From the NCBI GenBank assembly GCA_031291905.1, contig JARLIC010000034.1:1-16254 (forward strand): 16,254 bases of DNA, in the 5' to 3' direction. This stretch comes from Minisyncoccota bacterium (lineage in GTDB: Bacteria; Patescibacteriota; Minisyncoccia; UBA6257; 2-01-FULL-56-20). The notes below the pieces were generated by a model. It made no database searches and had not been told where the DNA came from. It saw nothing but the letters and a program-made list of their open reading frames with translations. Both the position numbers and the translations under genes were made by a program. Shown piece after piece: positions 4,838-11,571 of this stretch (position 1 is its first letter; each line of letters starts with the position of its first letter).

Positions 4838-7504
4838 CTACGGAGTGAAGGTAAGCGCATTCGCCCTGAAGTTCACCCTTATCCTGCCGCCCTCCTTGAC
4901 CTCGCCGCGGATGATCTTGTCCGCAAGCTTGTCGAGTATCACCTTCTGAATGAGCCTCTTGAGCGGCCTGGCGCCGAATTCCGGGCTGAAACCCTCCTTT
5001 GCGAGATGCGCGCGGGCATCCGCACCGACCTCGATTTTGATGTTGCGGTCCTTGAGCTGCCCTTCGATGCGCTTGAGCTGGATATCCACGATCTTCTCGA
5101 TGTCCGTCCTCCGGAGCGGATTGAAGATGACGATCTCGTCGACGCGGTTCAGGAACTCCGGGCGGAACCCGTTGCGCAGGGCCTCCATCACCTTTTCGCG
5201 ATAATCGCCCTCCTCCGTGGCGGCAACTGTGTCGTCCGTGGCACTGAAACCGATCTTGGACATCGCGCGGAGATACTGGCTCCCCACGTTCGATGTCATG
5301 ATGATGATCGAGTTCTTGAAGTTCACCGTTTTGCCCTTGCTGTCGGTGAGACGGCCGTCGTCGAGCACCTGAAGGAGGAGATTGAACACCTCGGGATGCG
5401 CCTTTTCGATCTCGTCGAAAAGAATGACGCTATAAGGACGGTGTCTTATCATCTCGGTGAGCTGGCCGCCTTCCTCGTGACCCACATAGCCCGGGGGCGA
5501 TCCCACAAGGCGGCTGGTGGCGTGGCGCTCCATATATTCCGACATATCCACGCGAATGAGCGCCTTCTCGTCGTTGAACATGAACTCCGCCAGGGCACGG
5601 GCAAGCTCGGTCTTGCCGACGCCCGTCGGGCCGAGGAACATGAACGAGCCGATCGGCCGGTTGACATCGGAAAGCCCCGCGCGCGCGCGGCGCAATGCCG
5701 CGGCGACGGCGCCGATCCCCTCCTCCTGCCCGATCACGCGCTCCCGCAGTACGTCCTCGATGCGGATGAGTTTATCGGTATCGGTCTCGAGCATCCTCTT
5801 GAGCGGAATGCCGGTCCACACGGACACGACCGCCGCCACATCCTCTTTATCCACCGATTCCTTCAAATAGCGCTCGCCTTCGCCGTCCGCTTTGGCCCGC
5901 TTCCCTCTTGCGCCGGTCGCGCCCGCGCCGAAGTGCTTCTTTTCGAATATCTGGAAGTCCTTTTCGGCGGCGGGCAGTTCGCCGTAGCGGATCTGCGCCA
6001 CGCGCTCAAGATTGCTCTCGCGCTCGGCCACTTCCGCCTCGCGCTTCAGGTTCTCCACCTTCTGGCGGAGCTGATGCAGGTTCTCGAACTTTATCTTCTC
6101 AGAATGCCACTTGCTCGAAAGCTCGTCGTTTTCCTCTTTGAACTTCGCGAGTTTCACGTCGATCTCCTTCAAACGGTCGGCATTCTTGCGGCTCTGGCCC
6201 TCCTGGGAAAGCGCCTGTTTTTCGATCTCGAAGCGCGTGATCTCGCGGCGGATGCCGTCGATCTCCTTCGGGAGACTCTCCGACTCGAGGCGCCGCGCGG
6301 CCGCGGCCTCGTCGATGAGGTCGACCGCCTTGTCCGGCAGGAAACGATCGGTGATATAGCGCGCGGAAAGATTGACCGCCTCCACGATCGCCTCGTCGCT
6401 GATGCGCAGGCCGTGATGCATCTCGTACTTCTCCTTCAATCCCCGCAGAATGGAAATGGAGTTCTCGATGGACGGCTCCTCCACGGTGATCGGCTGGAAG
6501 CGGCGCTCGAGCGCCGGATCCTTCTCTATATATTTCTGGTATTCGCGGATGGTCGTCGCGCCGATCGCGTGCAGCTCCCCGCGCGCAAGTGCCGGCTTCA
6601 GAAGATTGGACGCATCGATCGCGCCTTCCGCCGCACCCGCACCCACGATCGTATGGATCTCGTCTATGAACAGAATGATCTGGCCCGCGGCGTTTTTGAC
6701 CTCCTTCACGAACGCTTTGAGACGGTCCTCGAACTCGCCGCGGAACTTCGTGCCCGCAATGAGCGAACCGAGGTCGAGCATAAGGACCTGCTTACCCTTC
6801 AAAAGCTCGGGGACATCGCCCGAGGCGATGCGCTGGGCCAAGCCCTCCACAATGGCGGTCTTGCCGACGCCCGGTTCCCCGATGAGGCACGGATTGTTCT
6901 TGGTGCGGCGCGAAAGCACCTGCATGAGGCGGCGCAGCTCCTCCTCGCGGCCGATCACCGGATCGAGCTCTCCCGCCTTGGCCTTTTCGCTGAGGTTTAT
7001 CGCGTACTTTTCGAGCACCTGGAACTTGCTCTCCGGCGTCTCGTCGGTGATGCGCACCGAACCGCGCAGCTGGGCAAGGATGCGGAACGCCGATTCGCGA
7101 CGCACGCCGAACCGCTCAAGCACGGACTTCGCCGCGCCCTGCACGTCGAGCAGCCCCAAAAGCATATGTTCGCACGACACGAACTCGTCCTTCTGCTGTG
7201 CGGCGATCTTCGCCGCCTGGTCGAGCACGCGCATCAGTTCCTGGGAAAGATAAAGCTGGCCCACCGTCGAGTTCGCAAGGATGGGCGGGATGCGGTCCAA
7301 CTCCTCCTCTATCTGCTCGTCGAGGCGGTCGATATCCACGCCGGAGCGCTCAAGCACCGGAATGACGAGGGATTGCTCGTCCTCAAGAAGCGCCGCAAGC
7401 AGATGAAGCGACTTCAGTTCCCCATGGTTCTTCTTTGCGGCGATCTCCTGCGCGCTCTGCAGGGCCTCCTGTGCTTTGATGGTAAAACGATGAAAGTTCG
7501 GCAT
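4838..7504 (-). CDS. clpB: ClpB-type Hsp100 AAA+ disaggregase with ClpC-like loop
   Basis: 888 residues, a double-AAA+ unfoldase. The Clp N-domain spans about 1-148. NBD1 has Walker A GEPGVGKT (209-216), Walker B ILFIDE (277-282) and pore loop GTKFRGEFE (251-259). The coiled-coil M-domain (about 400-545) is ClpB-sized and includes YGELPAAEK (507-515). NBD2 has Walker A GPTGVGKT (625-632), VILFDEIEKAH (693-703), pore loop GSPPGYVGHEEGG (668-680) and sensor-2 GARPLKR (844-850). ClpB threads aggregated proteins together with DnaK. Unusually, the segment between MTSN and FRPEF is long and carries IGF (751-753), where ClpC/ClpA keep their ClpP-docking loop and ClpB has a shorter segment. ClpC is therefore the alternative name. 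The start is the only ATG giving the canonical FxxFT-like N-terminus. The leader carries two promoter candidates and an operator-like dyad. Confidence 0.93.
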   Translation of the reverse strand: MPNFHRFTIKAQEALQSAQEIAAKKNHGELKSLHLLAALLEDEQSLVIPVLERSGVDIDRLDEQIEEELDRIPPILANSTVGQLYLSQELMRVLDQAAKIAAQQKDEFVSCEHMLLGLLDVQGAAKSVLERFGVRRESAFRILAQLRGSVRITDETPESKFQVLEKYAINLSEKAKAGELDPVIGREEELRRLMQVLSRRTKNNPCLIGEPGVGKTAIVEGLAQRIASGDVPELLKGKQVLMLDLGSLIAGTKFRGEFEDRLKAFVKEVKNAAGQIILFIDEIHTIVGAGAAEGAIDASNLLKPALARGELHAIGATTIREYQKYIEKDPALERRFQPITVEEPSIENSISILRGLKEKYEMHHGLRISDEAIVEAVNLSARYITDRFLPDKAVDLIDEAAAARRLESESLPKEIDGIRREITRFEIEKQALSQEGQSRKNADRLKEIDVKLAKFKEENDELSSKWHSEKIKFENLHQLRQKVENLKREAEVAERESNLERVAQIRYGELPAAEKDFQIFEKKHFGAGATGARGKRAKADGEGERYLKESVDKEDVAAVVSVWTGIPLKRMLETDTDKLIRIEDVLRERVIGQEEGIGAVAAALRRARAGLSDVNRPIGSFMFLGPTGVGKTELARALAEFMFNDEKALIRVDMSEYMERHATSRLVGSPPGYVGHEEGGQLTEMIRHRPYSVILFDEIEKAHPEVFNLLLQVLDDGRLTDSKGKTVNFKNSIIIMTSNVGSQYLRAMSKIGFSATDDTVAATEEGDYREKVMEALRNGFRPEFLNRVDEIVIFNPLRRTDIEKIVDIQLKRIEGQLKDRNIKIEVGADARAHLAKEGFSPEFGARPLKRLIQKVILDKLADKIIRGEVKEGGRIRVNFRANALTFTP

Positions 7505-7603
7505 GTAGTGTGATTATTTTTTAATGACAACGATAATGATAACCTGCGGGGATAAAGAAAAGCTGAAGAGATTTTATACTTTCTTTTTTTCCTTCTTGCC
7601 GTC

Positions 7604-7621
7604 TTCGCTTCTTCCCTTCTT
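7604..7621. repeat. 18-bp direct repeat, copy 1 (pyrimidine-rich on plus)
   Basis: TTCGCTTCTTCCCTTCTT is identical to 7838-7855. In this copy it forms a purine-rich stretch of the clp leader on the minus strand, just downstream of the second TATAAT. Related GAAGAAGG motifs lie at 7735-7764 and 3071-3087. Confidence 0.8.
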
Positions 7622-7622
7622 T

Positions 7623-7645
7623 ATTATACCGCTGCGGCGGGGTGA
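7623..7645 (-). promoter_or_regulatory. Second TATAAT element upstream of clp, shared with the candidate RNA promoter
   Basis: The minus strand reads TATAAT at 7628-7623, preceded by CACCCCGC and a short GC-rich block. It is nearly identical to 3220-3241. No clear -35 is present (AAACAA at 17-bp spacing). A start here would give a leader of about 110 nt for the Clp gene. Confidence 0.5.
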
Positions 7646-7659
7646 TTGTTTCACGCCGC
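7634..7659 (-). repeat. Hairpin overlapping the second clp TATAAT element
   Basis: GCGGC/GCCGC and GTGA/TCAC pair around a 5-nt loop with a 3-nt GGG/CCC bulge on one arm. The hairpin would form near the 5' end of transcripts from the upstream clp promoter and overlaps the GC-rich block of the shared element. No T-run follows on the minus strand. Confidence 0.5.
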
Positions 7660-7674
7660 GCAACGCGCACTTGA

Positions 7675-7703
7675 ATGATAAGCCCGCGGACACGCATTGT
7701 CAA
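7675..7703 (-). promoter_or_regulatory. Sigma-70-type promoter of the clp unit
   Basis: A perfect -35 TTGACA (7703-7698), a 17-bp spacer and -10 TATCAT (7680-7675) lie on the minus strand. This is one of the two best promoters in the window. It predicts a start near 7668 and a leader of about 165 nt. I saw neither a CIRCE element nor a sigma-32-like site. A dyad overlaps the -35. Confidence 0.75.
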
Positions 7704-7723
7704 TCTAAAGGGTAGATTGCCAA
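7697..7723. promoter_or_regulatory. Operator-like dyad over the clp -35 box
   Basis: CAATCTA (7701-7707) and TAGATTG (7713-7719) form a perfect 7-bp inverted repeat with a 5-nt spacer. It extends to TTG/CAA after one mismatched position on each side, giving 10 matched bases per half-site. The left half overlaps the TTGACA box, so a dimeric repressor bound here would exclude RNA polymerase. The binding protein is unknown; the HTH protein at 3316-4026 is one candidate. Confidence 0.55.
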
Positions 7724-7766
7724 TAGGAAGGGGCGAAGGAAAAGAAGGCAAGAAGTGAAGAAGGTA

Positions 7767-7787
7767 AACACCAACGAAGTCGGCGTT
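7767..7787 (-). terminator. Possible weak terminator downstream of htrA
   Basis: On the minus strand AACGCCGAC and GUUGGUGUU pair over 9 bp, with two G-U pairs, around UUC. Flanking GAAGAAGG/CCTTCTTC tracts could lengthen the stem. The following tract is pyrimidine-rich but not a clean T-run. On the plus strand the stem has two A-C mismatches, although TTTTATCTTTTCTT follows. Confidence 0.35.
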
Positions 7788-7837
7788 TTATCTTTTCTTG
7801 TTATCCATTCCTTCTTCCCTTACTTCTTCTTCGCTTT

Positions 7838-7855
7838 TTCGCTTCTTCCCTTCTT
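7838..7855. repeat. 18-bp direct repeat, copy 2
   Basis: This is identical to 7604-7621 and overlaps the htrA stop codon by one base. The surrounding 7803-7856 is almost entirely pyrimidine on the plus strand and can pair with the purine tract at 7735-7764. Confidence 0.8.
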
Positions 7856-9177
7856 CAGGGTCTCTTTGCAAGCGTCGCCTGCACGGTGAGCTCCTTGCCG
7901 GCCCGATTCACCACGAGCGTGACGACGTCCCCCACGTTGTGCTGATTGATGATGTTGCCGAGATCGTGCGTCGCATCGATCTTCTGCCCGTCCACGGACT
8001 CGATGATGTCGTCCGCCTTGAATCCCGCCTTTGCTGCCGGCGAATCGGGCTCCACCGCCGGTTGCCCGGTGCCCACCCCCGTCACGAGCGCGCCGTACGA
8101 AACGGGGAGCTTCTTTGTCGTCGCGAGGTCGGCCGTCACGGCCGTATAGCGCACACCAAGGAACGGGACCTGGATCTCACCCGTCGATTCCACCGAGTTG
8201 ATGGCCGATTTTGCCTGATCGATCGGGATCGCGAAGCCGACGCTCTGGGCGTTCGATGCGACCGCCGTATTGATGCCGATCACGTCGCCGCGAAGGTCGA
8301 GGAGTGGGCCGCCCGAATTGCCGGGATTGATCGCCGCGTCGGTCTGGATCACGCCCTCAATGGTCTCTTCCACACCCGTGTCGGGCGCGGAAGCGGTCAC
8401 CGTCCTTGCGAGGCCGGAGATCACGCCCACGGAGACGGTGTTGGAATATTCGCCGAGTGTGTTGCCTATCGCAATCGCCGATTGGCCGAGCCGGAGCCCG
8501 TTCGAATCGCCGAGCGTGACGGTCGGCAGGCCGGTGGCATTGATCTTGAGCACCGCCAGGTCCTGATTGGGATCGCGGGCGAGCACCTTTGCGACATAGG
8601 TCTTGCCGTCGTTCGTGAGCACGGAATACGACGCACCCGTGTCGGAGACCACGTGTTTGTTGGTAAGGATAAGACCGTCCGCGGAAATGATGAAACCGCT
8701 CCCGCCGCCCACCTGCTGGAGCTCGGTCTTGCCCGTGTCGCAAGGCGTCGAAGTGGGGATATTGCCGAAGAACTGCTGGAGGTCCTGCGGAAGATTATAG
8801 TAGAAATCGTTGGGACAATTCTCGATGATCGGAACGTTCTCGGAGATCGTGATGGACACAACCGCGGGCGACGCCTTGTTCACCGCTGCGATCACGTCGC
8901 CTTCGTATTGGTCCGCCGGCTGATAAAGCGCCACGCCGCTCGTGGCATTCATAAAGGAAGTGCCCGTCGGTGGAGTGGAGTTCTCCGATACCAAAGGATG
9001 GGTGATGTCCTGCCAAAATGCCGAGAACGGACCGGCAACGGAAAAGTTCTTTATGGTCCCCGAGGCGGACCTCGCACCGACGGCCACTATAAGGATGACC
9101 ACCACAACAAGCGCCACCGCAATGGCGATCGCCCTCCTTTTTCCGGTCATGATCTTCCTTATTTTGGCCCTCATCAT
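7855..9177 (-). CDS. HtrA/DegP-family membrane-anchored serine protease
   Basis: 440 residues. A basic N-terminus and one transmembrane segment (about 15-34) anchor the protein, with the protease outside the membrane. The trypsin-like domain (about 95-330) shows the complete triad: His175 in LTNKHVV, Asp206 in NQDLAVLKI, Ser288 in NPGNSGGPL. One PDZ domain follows (about 338-435), as in DegS or HtrA of Gram-positives. These proteases degrade misfolded envelope proteins. A segment between the membrane anchor and the active domain contains Cys121 and Cys146, possibly a disulfide. The gene starts 32 nt after the cysteine desulfurase stop and probably shares its transcript. Two adjacent ATGs exist at 9177 and 9174; AAGGA lies 4 or 7 nt upstream, so 9174 has the better spacing. 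Confidence 0.95.
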   Translation of the reverse strand: MMRAKIRKIMTGKRRAIAIAVALVVVVILIVAVGARSASGTIKNFSVAGPFSAFWQDITHPLVSENSTPPTGTSFMNATSGVALYQPADQYEGDVIAAVNKASPAVVSITISENVPIIENCPNDFYYNLPQDLQQFFGNIPTSTPCDTGKTELQQVGGGSGFIISADGLILTNKHVVSDTGASYSVLTNDGKTYVAKVLARDPNQDLAVLKINATGLPTVTLGDSNGLRLGQSAIAIGNTLGEYSNTVSVGVISGLARTVTASAPDTGVEETIEGVIQTDAAINPGNSGGPLLDLRGDVIGINTAVASNAQSVGFAIPIDQAKSAINSVESTGEIQVPFLGVRYTAVTADLATTKKLPVSYGALVTGVGTGQPAVEPDSPAAKAGFKADDIIESVDGQKIDATHDLGNIINQHNVGDVVTLVVNRAGKELTVQATLAKRP

Positions 9178-9180
9178 GCG

Positions 9181-9186
9181 TTCCTT
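9181..9186 (-). promoter_or_regulatory. Ribosome binding site of htrA
   Basis: AAGGAA precedes ACGC-ATG-ATG. It is the clearest Shine-Dalgarno sequence in the window and fits an internal operon gene. It favours the second ATG (9172-9174). Confidence 0.55.
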
Positions 9187-9209
9187 ATCATTTTACTACG
9201 ACGGAGATT

Positions 9210-10433
9210 TCAAAAAAGTTTCAGGGAGCCTTCGAGCGTTTTAAGGACGCGGGATATCTCGCTCTTTGTCGTACCCCTCCCGAAGCTCATACGGATGCTC
9301 TCGTTCGCACGTTCTTCCGCATGGCCCAGCGCACGTATCACGTACGAAGGCATGGTCGCGCGCGCGCGGCACGCCGATCCGGCCGATACGGCGATGCCCG
9401 CAAGGTCCAGCCGGACGATCAGGTCTTCCGCGGTATGGCCGGGAAACCGGACATTTAGGATATTCGGGAGCGCCGCGGACCCACCGGCCCGGGGTCCGTT
9501 CACTTCAGCTTTTCTTGAGATTTTCTTTATACCCTTTATGAGATACTGCCGAAGGGCGGCAAGGCGTTTGGTTTCCGCTTTGCGCGTGGCCGCGGCAAGT
9601 TCCGCCGCTTTGGCGAATCCGACGATAAGTGGTACGCTCTCCGTCCCCGAGCGCATGCCGAACTCCTGCCCGCCGCCGGTGACGATCGGCATTATTGTTG
9701 CAGGGGATCCTGCGTTGCTCTTTTTCCGTGCGGCGTCATCGTTCCGCACATAGAGCGCGCCGATCCCCTTCGGGCCGTAGATCTTGTGTGCGGAAAGCGT
9801 CATCATATCGACGCCGAGTTTGCGCACATCGCAATCGAGGAATTGGAATGCCTGCACGGCATCGGTGTGGAACAAGGGATATCTTCCCGGGTTGCGCGCA
9901 ACGCGGACCGCTTCTCCGATCGCCGCGACCGGCTGGATCGATCCGATCTCGTTATTGGCATACATGACGGAAATGAGCACGGTCCGGCTGTCATCGCACT
10001 CGGCAAGCGCGTGTGAGACCGCCGTCGCATCGACCAGCCCCTCATTGTTGACGGGGATCCGGACGATCTCCGCGCCGTCGCGTTCCAGATCGTGCACGGT
10101 CTCGAGCACCGACTCGTGCTCGATCGCGCTCACGATGATGCGCGGACGGACATCCTTATTACCCGCGATCTCCTTCCATCGTTTTACCGCACCGCGGATC
10201 GCAAGATTGTTCGCTTCGGTCGCCGATCCGGTGAACACGATCTCATGAAAATCGGCGCCGATGAGGCGCGCCGAGGTCTCGCGCGCGGCGTCCACCGCGG
10301 CGATCGCCTCCTGGCCGAACGAATGGAGCGATCCTGGATTGCCGAACTGCTTCAGAAAATACGGCCGCATGACGCGCTCCACGCGCGGGTCCACCGGTGT
10401 GGAAGCGGCATGATCGAGATATATCCTCTTCAT
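9210..10433 (-). CDS. Cysteine desulfurase (NifS/IscS family)
   Basis: 407 residues, a PLP-dependent class V aminotransferase-fold enzyme that takes sulfur from cysteine for Fe-S clusters or tRNA thiolation. Visible landmarks are YLDHAAST (5-12), TGSATEANN (68-76), His105 in EHES, Asp191 in HTDAVQ, PLP lysine Lys217 in SAHKIYGPKG, substrate-binding RSGTE (261-265) and catalytic Cys355 in SAGSACRA. The short loop after the cysteine is typical of NifS-like members. No scaffold (iscU) or mnmA gene is in view, so the acceptor is unknown. The start at 10431-10433 gives the conserved N-terminus; a longer frame would add 14 non-conserved residues. GAGGG touches the ATG with no spacing, while a TATAAT lies 6 nt upstream. 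Confidence 0.93.
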   Translation of the reverse strand: MKRIYLDHAASTPVDPRVERVMRPYFLKQFGNPGSLHSFGQEAIAAVDAARETSARLIGADFHEIVFTGSATEANNLAIRGAVKRWKEIAGNKDVRPRIIVSAIEHESVLETVHDLERDGAEIVRIPVNNEGLVDATAVSHALAECDDSRTVLISVMYANNEIGSIQPVAAIGEAVRVARNPGRYPLFHTDAVQAFQFLDCDVRKLGVDMMTLSAHKIYGPKGIGALYVRNDDAARKKSNAGSPATIMPIVTGGGQEFGMRSGTESVPLIVGFAKAAELAAATRKAETKRLAALRQYLIKGIKKISRKAEVNGPRAGGSAALPNILNVRFPGHTAEDLIVRLDLAGIAVSAGSACRARATMPSYVIRALGHAEERANESIRMSFGRGTTKSEISRVLKTLEGSLKLF

Positions 10434-10439
10434 CCCTCT

Positions 10440-10448
10440 ATTATAGCA
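10440..10448 (-). promoter_or_regulatory. Extended -10 promoter of the cysteine desulfurase gene
   Basis: TGC-TATAAT lies on the minus strand with 6 nt between the box and the ATG, so the mRNA would start at or next to the start codon. It overlaps the TAA stop of the upstream exonuclease gene, so part of the match may be constrained by coding sequence. Confidence 0.45.
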
Positions 10449-11025
10449 GTGCGGAAACCTTTGCGGTCTTCGCAAACTCCACTTTCACTATTTCGCCGGT
10501 ACGTTTGTCCGGCACCAAAAGATAGTGCTGTTTACGATAGAGATCGTACAGGTCCTTGGTGAGCTTCACGTCGTTGATGCAATATTCCTTGAGCTCGTCC
10601 ATTTTCCCGTCGGCGTAAAGGCCGATCGCCTCCGAGCCGTGATGGGTCTTCATTTCGCCCAAGTTCGCTTCCGCAAGGCGGTTCAGGCTCACGCGCTCTC
10701 CCGTGGCCAGCTCGATCTCCTCCAAAAGGTCCACACGCTCCATCTCCCACAGGTCGGGCGCGGGGGTTTTGAGCCTTTTGAAATAATTGGTGAGCACCGG
10801 CACGTCGTAACGGTTCGAGCTGAAGCCCACGATGCGCCGCGCGTCGTTGAAAAGTTCGGCCAACTTGTCCATTTCGTCCTCCTCGTAGCAATAGTAGCGG
10901 TCCTCGAGATACGAATAGACGGCGACCACGGAGATCCTGAGCGCCTCGAAGTTATCCCTCCCTACGCCGGGAGAAGTGAAGAAATTCTGTGTTTCGATAT
11001 CGAACACCAAAGTATCGAGGGCCAT
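10441..11025 (-). CDS. DEDDy 3'-5' exonuclease-like protein (RNase H fold)
   Basis: 194 residues. The four acidic positions of DnaQ-like exonucleases are visible: Asp9 and Glu11 in FDIETQ, Asp74 in GFSSNRYDVPVL and Asp152, with Tyr148 four residues before it in EYCINDV, the DEDDy arrangement. Size and the GFSSNRYD block fit the YprB/predicted 3'-5' exonuclease group more than a polymerase proofreading subunit. The substrate, DNA or RNA, cannot be decided. The gene begins 13 nt after the DUF458 stop codon, so the two are probably co-transcribed, and it ends 7 nt before the cysteine desulfurase ATG. No Shine-Dalgarno sequence is seen before its ATG. Confidence 0.85.
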   Translation of the reverse strand: MALDTLVFDIETQNFFTSPGVGRDNFEALRISVVAVYSYLEDRYYCYEEDEMDKLAELFNDARRIVGFSSNRYDVPVLTNYFKRLKTPAPDLWEMERVDLLEEIELATGERVSLNRLAEANLGEMKTHHGSEAIGLYADGKMDELKEYCINDVKLTKDLYDLYRKQHYLLVPDKRTGEIVKVEFAKTAKVSALL

Positions 11026-11038
11026 AGGTCTGTGATTT

Positions 11039-11518
11039 CTATACGTGCTTGTCCGCGACGTTCGTCGCCGCGTAGCTGTCCGGTTTTATCTTCACCTCGA
11101 AGTTGTTCGCGCGGATCATGCCGACGATCTCCTGGATGACGGCGCGCGTCGGCCCGTGCTCGCCGATGTCCGCATGGATCTCAAAATCGAATTCGGGAAG
11201 CGGGAATTTTTTGAGCTCGGCGAGGACGCCCTGTGCGACCTCAAGCGAGATCAGCGCCTCCTTTATCATACGGTCGCGCAGCGTGTGGAATGTGCCCAGT
11301 TCGAACCGGCGATAAAAATAGCGCCCGCCATTGCCGATGCGATGCACCACGATGGCCGTGACGAAGTCCGCGTTCTTGTTCGAAAGCAGTTCGGAGTCGG
11401 TGCCGATCGTCACTTTGTATCTTCGCAGAAGGTCGGCGCCCATGAACGCCATGATCTCCTGTATCACCTCCGGTACGGTGAGCTTTGTTCCCAATGAGCT
11501 GTTCAAAAAGTCGGGCAT
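11039..11518 (-). CDS. DUF458/YkuK-like RNase H-fold protein
   Basis: 159 residues matching DUF458 (YkuK of Bacillus): TIGTDSELL (37-45), IHADIGEHGPTR (114-125), and a C-terminal KPDSYAATNVADKH (145-158). Acidic residues Asp41, Asp117 and Asp156 fit an RNase H-like active site. The biochemical function of the family is not settled. It is the first gene of a unit with the exonuclease and has a strong promoter directly upstream that would give a leaderless mRNA. Pairing of two RNase H-fold proteins suggests nucleic-acid processing, by inference. Confidence 0.85.
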   Translation of the reverse strand: MPDFLNSSLGTKLTVPEVIQEIMAFMGADLLRRYKVTIGTDSELLSNKNADFVTAIVVHRIGNGGRYFYRRFELGTFHTLRDRMIKEALISLEVAQGVLAELKKFPLPEFDFEIHADIGEHGPTRAVIQEIVGMIRANNFEVKIKPDSYAATNVADKHV

Positions 11519-11526
11519 TAACCCAA

Positions 11527-11556
11527 AATATACGCTTTTTGAGCGCGAAGTGTCAA
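11527..11556 (-). promoter_or_regulatory. Promoter of the DUF458 gene
   Basis: A perfect -35 TTGACA (11556-11551), an 18-bp spacer and -10 TATATT (11532-11527) on the minus strand. Eight nt separate the -10 from the ATG, which puts the expected transcription start at the start codon. Confidence 0.7.
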
Positions 11557-11571
11557 TTATTCCGAGGTATT

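Larger units (their letters stand above)
7505..7854 (-). other. Gene-free regulatory stretch between htrA and clp
   Basis: No credible gene lies here. In minus-strand order it holds a polypurine tract after htrA, a possible weak terminator (7767-7787), a purine/pyrimidine-complementary tract (7735-7764), the operator-like dyad (7697-7723), the clp promoter (7675-7703), a hairpin (7634-7659), a second TATAAT element (7623-7645) and an A/G-rich leader to the clp ATG. Short open frames here have compositions set by the polypurine repeats and were not called. Confidence 0.6.

Noticed and set aside
5006..7513. 835-codon open frame on the plus strand opposite clp
   Set aside because: It is antisense to a gene with full AAA+ motifs, its translation has no recognisable domain and is His/Arg/Leu-rich, a usual mirror of GC-rich coding DNA.
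7798..9753. 651-codon open frame on the plus strand opposite htrA and the cysteine desulfurase
   Set aside because: It crosses the boundary of two well-supported minus-strand genes and shows no domain; a shadow frame.
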